Positions 44,941 to 53,208 are shown, counted from the stretch's first letter. The stretch is 64,000 nt of DNA from Pantoea alfalfae (GCF_019880205.1 NZ_CP082292.1:2542001-2606000), one strand, 5' to 3'. Translations and numbers: made by a program. The notes: generated from the letters alone by a model not told the origin.

Positions 44941-46280
44941 GTGTACTCGTAAAAAATAGCGACACCATCTGCACCTGCGCCAGATGGCTTAACGGTATAA
45001 GCAATTACATCAGGATTGCTGTCATCGTATAGATTGCAACTTCCGCTGCCTCCGGCCCCAAAGCCTGCATCTGCTCCCTTATTGCCGTTTCCTCTGTTGC
45101 CTGCAGCAGCAGCTGAGCCGGACAACAAACTGGCCCCCCCAGAACCGCCCAACTGCCCCTGTGATCCGAGATATCCCCAGCCGCCGGGATTACCATTGCC
45201 TATGCGTAGAAGTCGATAGCCTGTCGCAGTCTCTTTAAATTCCCCCATCCCAGGCGCGCCTGGTATAATCATCAGCGAACTTACCGAGTTTGCGTAGTCC
45301 GCTCGTGGCCGTGTCGCTATTGCTCCATTGCTTCCACCAGATGCGGAAATTTTGGTACCAAACCACGTATTGCCGCCTTTGATTCCTACGTTGCCTGATA
45401 CGGCTGCTCCACCAAGTCCAATTGTGACAGGAACGGCATTAACCTTTGCTTTGGTCAGATCAATCTCAAATTCTACAAACCCGCCACCACCACCACCGCC
45501 CCCTGCTGCGGTATAGGATGAAGAATTCACCGTGGCTGGACTACCGCCACTGGCACCGGCCCCGACTATCTGGCAACGCACCTTTGTAGCTGCAGGATCG
45601 GGCGTGTAATTGCCGGAAACGGTCATCACTACAGTGCGCAAAAGTCTGCCAGAAAACCTTTCTGTTAAACCGAGGTTTTTGAGAACGTCAGCAATCAGCC
45701 CAGCGTCTTTGATTTCAGCCAGGGCATTTGCAATCTGCAGGTACTGGCTGTGGGGGTTATCAGCAGCGGCATGTTTTTTCATTACGCTGTCTGTGTATGC
45801 CTTCACTTCGATAACGGCATCATCAACATATTTACGCGTTGCCAGCACGACTGACGGATCAATTTTCAGCGTGACAGCGGTAGTGCTGTTCACAATCAGA
45901 ATCATGCGTACGGTCTGCGTCCGGCCGCTGCCTTCAGCCAGTTGCGGCTTATAGGTTTCAGGGCAGTTAGCAACGGCAATCAGCACGCCGTCGGCATCAT
46001 AAAGGCCGATTTCGCGGATCCAGAAACCGCCTTCGCTTTCCGGGATAATCTGCTCGGCGATAATCTGGCTGCTGTTTGCTGCGTCAACGGTAAGCGAATT
46101 AAGCTGCGCGCGGCGCTTCTCGCCGATGAGCTTAGTCTGTGCCGCGTCAGGCGTCGGCAGTGTGCCGCCACCATCCCCGACGCCCAATGATGTGATATTC
46201 ACTTTTGAGCCGAGCGCGGCGGCGTTCGCCAGCTTAGCCGCGCCCTGATTGGTCAGCAGGGCAAAATATTTTGTCGTCAT
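44937..46280 (-). CDS. H: Tail fibre protein gpH, glycine-rich receptor-binding tip
   Basis: Protein of 447 residues. Residues 1-160 are the phage tail-collar domain common to P2-like fibres (TTKYFALLTNQGAAKLANAA, GGFWIREIGLYDADG, VANCPETYKP). A short helical repeat section (NPHSQYLQIANALAEIKDAG) leads to VLKNLGLTERF, where a Gin-type crossover sequence lies. The last 230 residues are very glycine-rich (AAGGGGGGGGFVEFE, SQGQLGGSGGAS), resembling polyproline-II glycine sandwich tips used to bind cell surface receptors. It is much shorter than P2 gpH (669). Confidence 0.88.
   Translation of the reverse strand: MTTKYFALLTNQGAAKLANAAALGSKVNITSLGVGDGGGTLPTPDAAQTKLIGEKRRAQLNSLTVDAANSSQIIAEQIIPESEGGFWIREIGLYDADGVLIAVANCPETYKPQLAEGSGRTQTVRMILIVNSTTAVTLKIDPSVVLATRKYVDDAVIEVKAYTDSVMKKHAAADNPHSQYLQIANALAEIKDAGLIADVLKNLGLTERFSGRLLRTVVMTVSGNYTPDPAATKVRCQIVGAGASGGSPATVNSSSYTAAGGGGGGGGFVEFEIDLTKAKVNAVPVTIGLGGAAVSGNVGIKGGNTWFGTKISASGGSNGAIATRPRADYANSVSSLMIIPGAPGMGEFKETATGYRLLRIGNGNPGGWGYLGSQGQLGGSGGASLLSGSAAAAGNRGNGNKGADAGFGAGGSGSCNLYDDSNPDVIAYTVKPSGAGADGVAIFYEYT
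45660..45685. promoter_or_regulatory. Gin/Cin-type DNA-inversion crossover site
   Basis: Central AAACCGAGGTTT (45667-45678), with TTCTGTT on the left and TTGAGAA on the right, is close to gix of phage Mu. It lies inside gene H at the codons for KNLGL, the usual joint between constant and variable fibre parts. No second inverted copy was found between here and the invertase remnant. Confidence 0.75.
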
Positions 46281-46885
46281 GCGCTCACTTCCGTCAGGTC
46301 AATAAGATGCACCGCCACGCCGGAATAACCCGGCCCGCCGACGCTGATAAGTTCAGGGGTATAGGGATAAACGGTCAGCTCGTCGCCGCTATAGCTGGCA
46401 ACGGCGACCGGCACAACTCCGTTAACATCGAGATTAATGGACAGGCCGATCAGGTGACGGCTGCAGGGCTTCGCGTCCGCTATCAGGCGCTCCAGCTCGT
46501 TATACATTTCCTCGGTAATGCCGGTATCGAGTACGCCCACGTCAAGCCGGAACGTGCCTGGCGCTTCGTTGGTTTTCCACCACTCAATGATTCTGATGAG
46601 ATAGCCCAGCGGCTCAACGACGCGGCGGATAGCACCTATCGTTCCCTTGTGCCGGTGCACGTTCTGCGAGGCGGCAACTACGGCGCGCTTTGTCGTTTCC
46701 GGCCAGGCTGAATCCCAGCGGTCAACTGACCACGCCCACGCCAGATAGGGCAGAAGCTCCACCGGGCAGGTTTGCGGATTCCATAACTGGCGCAGCGGCA
46801 CGCTCATAGCACCAGGGCTTGCCAGCGCCTCAGCGGCGGCAACCTCAAGCGCTGACGAGCCGGTCGGCAGCAGGCGATCACTCAT
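46277..46885 (-). CDS. I: Baseplate protein gpI
   Basis: P2-type tail protein I, 202 residues, a baseplate wedge component. Family motifs: DRLLPTGSSALEVAAAEALA, LRQLWNPQTCPVELLPYLAWAWSVDRWD in parts, and RHKGTIGAIRRVVEPLGY. Starts at ATG 46885 inside the end of J and overlaps H by four bases, showing tight coupling. Confidence 0.93.
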   Translation of the reverse strand: MSDRLLPTGSSALEVAAAEALASPGAMSVPLRQLWNPQTCPVELLPYLAWAWSVDRWDSAWPETTKRAVVAASQNVHRHKGTIGAIRRVVEPLGYLIRIIEWWKTNEAPGTFRLDVGVLDTGITEEMYNELERLIADAKPCSRHLIGLSINLDVNGVVPVAVASYSGDELTVYPYTPELISVGGPGYSGVAVHLIDLTEVSA

Positions 46886-47786
46886 CCGAGCCTCCAACGG
46901 TCAGTGTGTAGCCTGTGCAGTAAGCGGCCTGCGTTTTGTCGAGCACCACGTCAGCAGAAGGCTTGATAAGGTTGACGCGCTGCACGCCCTCAACGTGCAT
47001 GGCGGCATAGAGCGCAGACAGGCGAATGTCCCGGCCGAGGCGCTTTTGTGCGCTGACAAAGGCGGCGAGCTTTGCCTCAGAGGCGGCGCGGATCGGTTCA
47101 GCTTCCGGCCCCGGATAGAGGTACAGCTCGGCCTCGATTTCGTAATTAACAATTTTCGCTGACTGCACGCTCACCCGGTCGGCAACCGGGCGCACGTCTT
47201 CGTCATTGAGCGCAGCACTAACCACGGCCAGCAAATCATCACCGGCCACGCCGTTGCCCTCACGCGCGAGCACTGTCACCGTGACCACTGCAGGCGACGG
47301 GCTGATGGCTGATGCATCGGCTACGCGGCCGTCGGCGCTTCTGGAGTGATACTCGTATGCACCGGTCGGCCCTGCAACGCTAAGCCCCTCAAACGCCGAG
47401 GCAATGCGTAGTCGGAAATCGTCGTTACTTTCCATCACGGCGGCTGTCGGCGGTATGGCTGTGTCATCGGCCGGGGTAATCGTCAGGCGGGTTACGCCAT
47501 TGTTTGCGCCGAGCTGGTCAAGGTCGGCATCCAGTGAATACGCCACCATGACGGCTTTTGCCGCCTCATTAATGCGCTGGCGCAGGATCAACTCTCGATA
47601 TGCATTTTCCTGCAGCATCTTAACGATGGGTTCCGACTCCAGCGTCAGCGTGCGGGCGACGGCCTCCTGCTGGTCAGCCGGGTAAAGGGAAATCAGCGTT
47701 ACCTTTCGCTCGGCCAGCAGGCTTTCATAATCCAGCAGCTCCACCACATCAGGGGCAGGCAGCTGGCTCAGGTCGATAGTTGCCAT
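46878..47786 (-). CDS. J: Baseplate protein gpJ
   Basis: Baseplate wedge protein of 302 residues (P2: 302). Recognised by the start IDLSQLPAPDVVELLDYESLLAER, RELILRQRINEAAKAVMVAYS and VEGVQRVNLIKPSADVV. Follows W by four bases. Confidence 0.95.
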   Translation of the reverse strand: MATIDLSQLPAPDVVELLDYESLLAERKVTLISLYPADQQEAVARTLTLESEPIVKMLQENAYRELILRQRINEAAKAVMVAYSLDADLDQLGANNGVTRLTITPADDTAIPPTAAVMESNDDFRLRIASAFEGLSVAGPTGAYEYHSRSADGRVADASAISPSPAVVTVTVLAREGNGVAGDDLLAVVSAALNDEDVRPVADRVSVQSAKIVNYEIEAELYLYPGPEAEPIRAASEAKLAAFVSAQKRLGRDIRLSALYAAMHVEGVQRVNLIKPSADVVLDKTQAAYCTGYTLTVGGSDE

Positions 47787-47790
47787 AGTC

Positions 47791-48141
47791 TCAGCTCACA
47801 GGAACGGTTAAGGAAAAAGGCTGCGCGTTGTCGGTGCGGTTGCCGGACAGCTCAACCACCATTGCGCCGTTGATATCCGACTCAAAGCTGATGGCGGTCA
47901 GTTTTATGCGCGGCTCCCATTTCAGAAGGGCCATATAGCAGGCCGACATAATCTGCAGGCGCAGCGCCTCGTTTTGCGGCTGATCAATCAGCGCGGATAA
48001 AAGCGAACCATACTGGCGGCGCATCACCCTGGTGCCAACAGGGGTCAGCAGAATGTCACGCACCGATTGCCGGATATGATCGAGATCGGTCAGCGTGCCG
48101 CCGGTTTCCCGGTTCATGCCGATATATTTTGCGGTTGTCAT
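47791..48141 (-). CDS. W: Baseplate protein gpW
   Basis: Protein of 116 residues, homolog of T4 gp25, a lysozyme-like-fold baseplate wedge part. YIGMNRETGGTLTDLDHIRQS, RDILLTPVGTRVMRRQYGS and LIDQPQNEALRLQ are conserved. Start overlaps the end of V. Confidence 0.95.
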   Translation of the reverse strand: MTTAKYIGMNRETGGTLTDLDHIRQSVRDILLTPVGTRVMRRQYGSLLSALIDQPQNEALRLQIMSACYMALLKWEPRIKLTAISFESDINGAMVVELSGNRTDNAQPFSLTVPVS

Positions 48142-48728
48142 CGTGGGCCATCCGTTCTGCTACCGCCGCGCTGCACCCCGCCATGATCGTGGTCATCTAC
48201 GACGACACCGTTAGAACTCAACTTGCCACCGCTATGCGTAACGTTGCCTTTCATCGTTGCGCCCTTCGTGACTTCCAGTTGCGCAGTTTTGAGCAGCGTT
48301 GTGCATTCCACTTCGGGCGAGTCGAATAGGATTTTTACCGCTGCTTTGATGGTTGCCGTCTGTATGCCGGTTGCGGTCAGTGCGCCCGTTTCCGGCTCGT
48401 ACTCGATCACCGCGCCGTCAGGGAATGACCAGTGCAGTGCATCAGCCGAGGCAGACGGAGCTGGGTTGTCATCCGAGAAAATGCCCGGCAGAACAAAGCC
48501 GGTATCTAGTTCGCCGCCCAAGCACAGAACCAGAACTTGCTCACCCACTGACGGCGCATTCCACGAGCGGGTTTTACCCGCGCGGGCGGTCAGCCAGTGC
48601 AGCCAGCCGGTTGTGTTTTTTCCTGTATCGACGCGACATAGCCCGCCGTCAAGGTTGACGGCCGACACGGTTCCGATGCGAATCAGGTTGCGCAGCAGGC
48701 GCTGAATTTCTGCAATTTGTTCGTTCAT
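48138..48728 (-). CDS. V: Baseplate spike protein gpV
   Basis: Membrane-piercing tail spike of 196 residues (P2: 211). N-terminal OB-fold (IGTVSAVNLDGGLCRVDTG, TRSWNAPSVGEQVLVLCLGGEL) followed by a repeated beta-helix (ATIKAAVKILFDSPEVECT) and the metal-binding C-terminal tip VVDDHDHGG, where the H-x-H pair binds iron in P2. First gene of the V-W-J-I-H transcript. Confidence 0.94.
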   Translation of the reverse strand: MNEQIAEIQRLLRNLIRIGTVSAVNLDGGLCRVDTGKNTTGWLHWLTARAGKTRSWNAPSVGEQVLVLCLGGELDTGFVLPGIFSDDNPAPSASADALHWSFPDGAVIEYEPETGALTATGIQTATIKAAVKILFDSPEVECTTLLKTAQLEVTKGATMKGNVTHSGGKLSSNGVVVDDHDHGGVQRGGSRTDGPR

Positions 48729-48807
48729 GAAGTGAGGATGCCGCTAAAGTGGAGCATCCTCAAAAGATTGGAGTTTGGTGAGATACTACAGAACAAATCC
48801 GTACCGA

Positions 48808-49602
48808 TTAGTAGCGGAACCAGACTTCAGGCCTTCTTAGCTCATGCTTTTCTATTAAATAATCTAAATCCAAAAGTTCTTCTTTAAATCTATTTCTCAG
48901 CTCCTGCTTAACTTCTGGCTTTAAACTCTTCAGGTTATTAATGAGACCATTTAAATAACTTGGGTATGACTTGTAGTCTTTGTAGTTTAACTCCATGCTC
49001 TCATCAAACTCGTGCAATTCAATTTGAGCCATTGTATAAAGATCATCAAACTTTTTAGCTTGTTCTGCCGAATAACTTGAAGCTCCTGAGAAAATCTCCC
49101 CATTGATTTTTTCAAGCTCAACACATAAAGAGGTAAGTTTATATCTGATTCCTTGAAGGACAGGTACGGCCATGTTAACTGCAGTAGCTGTGTACCATCC
49201 ACGCTTAACTCTCTCAATCTTTTTCTTACTCACCTTCATTTTCTCAAGAGCACTACTAATAGACGAGACGTAGTCATGTAACTGCTCTCTCTTCAAATGC
49301 TGCTGATAACCTCCAGACTGAGATGCGGATGAAATAGCTATTTCACTAACCGGGACTGATATTGCCCGCAATTTATCTAATATCTCATCGGCTTCTGTTA
49401 ACTTTTCCCGAAGCTCTGCTGCCAGCCCAAAAACCTTGAAACTCTTAACATCAAATTGAAAAAGAACTATCGTTAATATTCCCGCAACCAAACAAATCGT
49501 ACCTCCAGAAGCATTACCTACAGTAGCGTTTATAGCGCTTGCAATGATTAGCGATAGCCCTAGCAGCAAAAACATCACTTTGAAAAATAGGTCGATTAAC
49601 AT
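48808..49602 (-). CDS. Membrane-anchored coiled-coil cargo protein
   Basis: Protein of 264 residues, not recognised. Two N-terminal membrane helices (about 5-24 FFKVMFLLLGLSLIIASAI; about 34-52) form a hairpin, followed by a mostly helical cytoplasmic domain: FGLAAELREKLTEADEILDKLR starts a probable coiled coil, and the end ELLDLDYLIEKHELRRPEVWF is charged. The gene is AT-rich and stands between S and V, a border of two late transcripts where P2 carries only orf30. No signal peptide cleavage. Membrane anchoring plus foreign composition suggests superinfection exclusion or another lysogenic-conversion role, by inference. Confidence 0.65.
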   Translation of the reverse strand: MLIDLFFKVMFLLLGLSLIIASAINATVGNASGGTICLVAGILTIVLFQFDVKSFKVFGLAAELREKLTEADEILDKLRAISVPVSEIAISSASQSGGYQQHLKREQLHDYVSSISSALEKMKVSKKKIERVKRGWYTATAVNMAVPVLQGIRYKLTSLCVELEKINGEIFSGASSYSAEQAKKFDDLYTMAQIELHEFDESMELNYKDYKSYPSYLNGLINNLKSLKPEVKQELRNRFKEELLDLDYLIEKHELRRPEVWFRY

Positions 49603-49625
49603 TAAGTAGCCCTCGTCATTTTTTA

Positions 49626-50072
49626 TTATATTAGTGCTGATGTTATTAAATCCTCAATCATTTTTATCTCTTGCTCACTAATACCCAGTAAAGGGCGGGC
49701 TTCATACTGTATTTCTTTACCTTTACGCGATGGCCGGTCGCGCAGCCCGTAATGATGCACGCGGGCCATGCGCTGCACGTTACCCGCAAACTCGATCACG
49801 GCTTCATTCGGGCTGGCCTGCGTCTTCATGTATTTAGCCGTGCGCAGCTTTGCAAACATCTCGCGCTTTATGCGGCCCTTTTTGCTGCGCACCGGCTGCG
49901 TTTTGCGGGGCTTAAACGGCGTGCCGTCTGGAGCCTGCTGTCGCTTGATGTTCTGCTGCTGACTCGCGCGCAGCTTCTTCGCGATGGTGCGCGCCATCTC
50001 TTTACGCGCCGGGGCTGACAGGCTGCTGATAAGCGCCTCCAGCCGGTCATTTACCAGCTGCAGCTCGCTCAT
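49626..50072 (-). CDS. S: Tail completion protein gpS
   Basis: P2-type S protein, 148 residues (P2: 150). Conserved: LQLVNDRLEALISSLSAPARKEMART, RQQAPDGTPFKPRKTQPVR and RVHHYGLRDRPSRKGKEIQYEARPLLGI in parts. Acts in tail completion. Overlaps R by four bases. Confidence 0.93.
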   Translation of the reverse strand: MSELQLVNDRLEALISSLSAPARKEMARTIAKKLRASQQQNIKRQQAPDGTPFKPRKTQPVRSKKGRIKREMFAKLRTAKYMKTQASPNEAVIEFAGNVQRMARVHHYGLRDRPSRKGKEIQYEARPLLGISEQEIKMIEDLITSALI

Positions 50073-50536
50073 GTCTGCAACTCGCTGACCAGCTCGCCCT
50101 TAACGTAAAGCTGCACCGGCCGGGCGTCATTCTCCGGCAGCGGGTTCTCGCCGACGTGGGTCACGTGCAGCCCGTCGTCGGCCTGCTTCACGATCACGCG
50201 CTCGCTCAGCTGCAGCTCAATGCTGATATCGCTGTCCGTGTCGCTGATAACATCCGCCTCAAAGGTAAAGCCCGTCCGGCGCTTTTCCTCGCTTGCCATG
50301 ATGTCGGGTTCATTCGTCCGAAGCCATGCCAGCAGCGGCACGATCAGCAGGTCGATGTTACCGGCGTAATCGGTAATGACCATGTTAAGCCGGTACTGGT
50401 ATTCAAACGACAGCGAGCTGGCAAGCGTCGAGACGATGCGCCCACTGTCGATAAACACGTTCAGCGCGTCAGGGTTTCGCTGCAGTTCCGGCACGCTGTC
50501 GGTCAGCGCCTGACGTAATTGTTGTGGTTTCAGCAT
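50069..50536 (-). CDS. R: Tail completion protein gpR
   Basis: P2-type R protein, 155 residues (P2: 155). Conserved LKPQQLRQALTDSVPELQRNP, IVSTLASSLSFEYQYRLNMVITDYAG in parts and VPLLAWLRTNEPDI. Its start lies inside the spanin LysC frame. Confidence 0.94.
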   Translation of the reverse strand: MLKPQQLRQALTDSVPELQRNPDALNVFIDSGRIVSTLASSLSFEYQYRLNMVITDYAGNIDLLIVPLLAWLRTNEPDIMASEEKRRTGFTFEADVISDTDSDISIELQLSERVIVKQADDGLHVTHVGENPLPENDARPVQLYVKGELVSELQT

Positions 50537-50789
50537 CGTGCTGCTCCTGACAGTCTTTGATGATTTCGACCTGCAGCCCGCAGGCAGCGAGCGCAGCCTC
50601 TAACTGGCGATTATCCGCCGCCAGATCGCCCGCCGTTTTAAGGCTGTTTCCCGGCACCGGGCAGCTTGTCACGCGCGGACACCCAATCCAGATAATCTCT
50701 GGCGCTGCTGAAAGCCGGGCGGGCGTGCAGCCGGATAACATCGTCAGGCAGAGCAGCAGCAGACCAGTCACGCAGTATCGGATTTGCAT
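50469..50789 (-). CDS. lysC: Rz1-like outer-membrane spanin LysC
   Basis: Lipoprotein half of the spanin pair that fuses inner and outer membrane at lysis. MQIRYCVTGLLLLCLTMLSGC ends in a lipobox (LSGC); a proline-poor but compact mature part follows. The gene starts inside lysB in another frame and runs on into R, the nested arrangement of Rz/Rz1 pairs. The frame extends further than P2 LysC, overlapping R by 68 bp. Confidence 0.8.
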   Translation of the reverse strand: MQIRYCVTGLLLLCLTMLSGCTPARLSAAPEIIWIGCPRVTSCPVPGNSLKTAGDLAADNRQLEAALAACGLQVEIIKDCQEQHDAETTTITSGADRQRAGTAAKP

Positions 50790-51060
50790 CGGTTTCTCTC
50801 TGTATGGTCATTTCACGGTTAAGCGCGGCCGTACTGGCGCGCCCCTGCATCAGCCGCAGCTCGGCCTCACGCTTCTGGCTGGCCCTTGCATCGGCATCCA
50901 GCCTCGCTATCGCTTTATCCCGGCTCTCGATACCGGCCGACAGCGTGCCGATAATGCGCTGCGCGCTGGTCAGATCGTCCTTCGCGACTTTCCACTGCCA
51001 GCCGGTCACGCCCAGTGCCAGCAGAGCGACGGCCAGCAAAGCGGCAATCAGGCGCGTCAT
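50638..51060 (-). CDS. lysB: Rz-like inner-membrane spanin LysB
   Basis: Type-II membrane protein of 140 residues. One N-terminal transmembrane helix (IAALLAVALLALGVTGW) and a periplasmic coiled coil (DLTSAQRIIGTLSAGIESRDKAIARL in parts), matching P2 LysB. Pairs with LysC, whose gene starts inside this one. Confidence 0.9.
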   Translation of the reverse strand: MTRLIAALLAVALLALGVTGWQWKVAKDDLTSAQRIIGTLSAGIESRDKAIARLDADARASQKREAELRLMQGRASTAALNREMTIQRETDANPILRDWSAAALPDDVIRLHARPAFSSARDYLDWVSARDKLPGAGKQP

Positions 51061-51566
51061 GACACGCCCCGCAGGCAGTAGGCTGTCTCATTCGCGCGGC
51101 GGTTCTCCAGCCCGCGATTTCTCACGCCCTTAACGAACACCCAGCGCCGCAGCTCATTACAGGCATCAAGCCAGTGCTGCAGCCTGATATAACGGGCAAA
51201 GGTCGAGCTGCAGGCCGCGCGCACGCCGACGTTAAAGGCGAATGAAACGGCCGTGTCATAGACCGGCTGTGGCATATCGCTGCGCATGCAGGCATCGATC
51301 CCGCGCTCCACACGCATCACGTCATACACCAGATTAACCGCCACCTGCCGCTCGCTGACCTGGCTTTGCGGCGTCACGCCCTCTGTGTGACCGATGCCAT
51401 TCGTCCAGACTCCGGCGCTGCACTGATAGGGCGAGGTGCGGCACCCCTCGGCGTTGGCGATAAGCGCAAGCCCGGCCTCGGACGTTTTCAGGGTTTTGAA
51501 CTGTGGCAGCAGCGCAGCAATTGCCAGCACGGCCACCACGGCGCAGCGTTTAACGGTCTGGCTCAA
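51057..51566 (-). CDS. Endolysin, GH24-type with SAR N-terminus
   Basis: Muralytic lysozyme of 169 residues in the place of P2 K. N-terminal weakly hydrophobic segment (about 8-21, CAVVAVLAIAALLPQ) is a likely signal-arrest-release domain, so the enzyme would be exported by Sec and held inactive at the membrane. The catalytic triad appears as E40, C49 and T55 (EGCRTSPYQCSAGVWT), a cysteine replacing the usual aspartate, as in some Burkholderia phage endolysins. Several cysteines could cage the active site. Overlaps the holin gene by 17 bases and LysB by four. Confidence 0.9.
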   Translation of the reverse strand: MSQTVKRCAVVAVLAIAALLPQFKTLKTSEAGLALIANAEGCRTSPYQCSAGVWTNGIGHTEGVTPQSQVSERQVAVNLVYDVMRVERGIDACMRSDMPQPVYDTAVSFAFNVGVRAACSSTFARYIRLQHWLDACNELRRWVFVKGVRNRGLENRRANETAYCLRGVS

Positions 51567-51768
51567 GGCTCACCCCCCGCAGGCGCTGCAGCTCGTAGGT
51601 TTTACGGCGGTAATGCCAGTTGATAAAGAACGTCGCCACGTTAGTAATAAGCGTGATAACGGCCACGCCGGAACCGACCATAAAGGCGATATCCTGTGGC
51701 GTATGACGGCCAAACCACATCAGGATGAGGCCAATCAGGTAGTTGATCACAGAGCTGATTTTTTCCAT
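51550..51768 (-). CDS. Holin
   Basis: Small membrane protein of 72 residues with two hydrophobic helices (INYLIGLILMWFG and IAFMVGSGVAVITLITNVATF) and a basic C-terminus, typical of class II holins that depolarise the membrane and release SAR endolysins. Sequence differs from P2 Y. Start ATG 51768 lies two bases after the X stop; its end overlaps the endolysin start. Confidence 0.8.
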   Translation of the reverse strand: MEKISSVINYLIGLILMWFGRHTPQDIAFMVGSGVAVITLITNVATFFINWHYRRKTYELQRLRGVSLEPDR

Positions 51769-51770
51769 GT

Positions 51771-51974
51771 TTAGTCCCACAGGTTGACGGTTTCACCTGC
51801 TGAAGATTCAGGCAGATCAGGCAGCGTCACCTCGCAGCCGTGTGGCAGCACCGGCCCGCTTTCGGCGAGGCCCGGATTAGCCGCATAAACCAGCTCGACG
51901 GCCTGACCGGTTCGCCCGTAATAGCGCTGACAGATTTCGTCAACGGTATCGCCCTGCTGCGCGTAAACGTTCAT
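51771..51974 (-). CDS. X: Tail protein gpX
   Basis: LysM-like peptidoglycan-associated tail protein of 67 residues, the P2 length. MNVYAQQGDTVDEICQRYYGRT is the LysM core; QAVELVYAANPGLAESGPVLPHG in parts is also conserved. Lies one base after L. Confidence 0.95.
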   Translation of the reverse strand: MNVYAQQGDTVDEICQRYYGRTGQAVELVYAANPGLAESGPVLPHGCEVTLPDLPESSAGETVNLWD

Positions 51975-52444
51975 CAGAGCAGATCCACAATGCAGCCAGG
52001 CTTACCGGCAATGCGGCTGATACTGAATCGCGCGTCACGCCAGTACTCGTCGGCGCTCGCTTCGATTTCGCCCGCTTTTTTCGTGCCGCTGGCGTCATAG
52101 CCCCGATAGCGCTCAACGATGGTGGCGGCGGTCAGCGCGCCGACGGCGGCAAGGTAGGCCGTAATCTTTTCGCTCTCGCCGTCCAGCGATTCCGCAGGCA
52201 CGTCGGCCAGCACCTTAAAGCCCGCCGCAATCTGCGCGGCGCGCCAGTCGTACAGCTCGGCATTCACTTCTGAAATCGCCGTTTTCACGGCCAGGCGCAG
52301 GCGCTGCGCCGTGACCGTTCCCTCATAGCGCAGTGAATCGCGCAGCTGCTGCAGGTCAACGTCAGGCCAGAAAAACGTATTCTTTACCGGCGGCTCGGCA
52401 GCGTCTGCCGGTCGCGGGGCGGGGATAACAACCGTGTTATTCAT
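51974..52444 (-). CDS. L: Head completion protein gpL
   Basis: Head-tail connector protein of 156 residues in P2-like capsids. Conserved FFWPDVDLQQLRDSLRYEGTVT, RLRLAVKTAISEVNAELYDWR and EYWRDARFSISRIAGK. Start chosen at ATG 52444 (AAAGG upstream); a longer frame to 52489 has no ribosome site. Confidence 0.93.
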   Translation of the reverse strand: MNNTVVIPAPRPADAAEPPVKNTFFWPDVDLQQLRDSLRYEGTVTAQRLRLAVKTAISEVNAELYDWRAAQIAAGFKVLADVPAESLDGESEKITAYLAAVGALTAATIVERYRGYDASGTKKAGEIEASADEYWRDARFSISRIAGKPGCIVDLL

Positions 52445-52536
52445 AATCGGCCTTTGAAATAGGTGGGCGGTGGAGGATGGCGCAGACACTGAAAGTGCGT
52501 TGCCGTCCTGCCGCCCGTGCGCGGGGTCGCGTTCGG

Positions 52537-53205
52537 TCAGCGGCTGGCAATGGCCTGTTTTTTCATCGCCGTTCCCAGCCGCTCAATGTCTTTTTTGACG
52601 CCGCAGCCGTCGTGCAGCTGATGCGCCCTTGCAAGGTGGGTCATCGCCTCCGAAGCCCTGCCCGCATCGCGAAGCACATACCCGGTTATCTTGTGCAGCT
52701 TGGCGCGCACCTGATCGGGCATGTCTTCGGATTCCGTCATCGCAATGGTTGCCAGCAGCGGGTCTAAATCGACCGGCGCTTTTGCCGTCCAGGCGCGCGT
52801 TGCCGCGCTGGCGACTTCCTCGGCCAGCAGATAAGGCAGGCTGGCGCGCTTAAAGCCGTCAGGAGACACAAGGCCATGCGTCAGCGCGTACCGGGCAATC
52901 TCCAGCGCGCCGGGTACGTCGCCTGCATCGAGCCGCCAGATCATGACGGTCATCAGCACGGCATCCTGTGCGCCTTTGCCTTTCTCCAGCACGCCGGACA
53001 CCCACGGCAGGTACTCAGGCAGCAGCTGATGCTTCAGTTCCGCCTTGCGCTCGTTAGAGTGCACTTTCTTCAGGCGGCGCTTGTCGTCGTTGAGCTTGAT
53101 GAGCATCTGCTCATAGCCGCTGGCGTAGCGCAGCGGGTTGTCGGCGTTCTGCGAGGCTTCGATAGCCTGCTGGCGCATGCGGTGACGTCGGGCAGGGCTT
53201 AACAT
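52537..53205 (-). CDS. M: Terminase endonuclease subunit gpM
   Basis: Small terminase, P2 gpM family, 222 residues (P2: 247). Cuts at cos and, with gpP, packages DNA. Family parts: SPARRHRMRQQAIEASQNADNP at the start, MLIKLNDDKRRLKKVHSNERKAELKHQLLPEYLPWV in parts, and GKGAQDAVLMTVMIWRLDAGD. Closely follows the capsid gene N. Confidence 0.93.
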   Translation of the reverse strand: MLSPARRHRMRQQAIEASQNADNPLRYASGYEQMLIKLNDDKRRLKKVHSNERKAELKHQLLPEYLPWVSGVLEKGKGAQDAVLMTVMIWRLDAGDVPGALEIARYALTHGLVSPDGFKRASLPYLLAEEVASAATRAWTAKAPVDLDPLLATIAMTESEDMPDQVRAKLHKITGYVLRDAGRASEAMTHLARAHQLHDGCGVKKDIERLGTAMKKQAIASR

Positions 53206-53208
53206 GCG

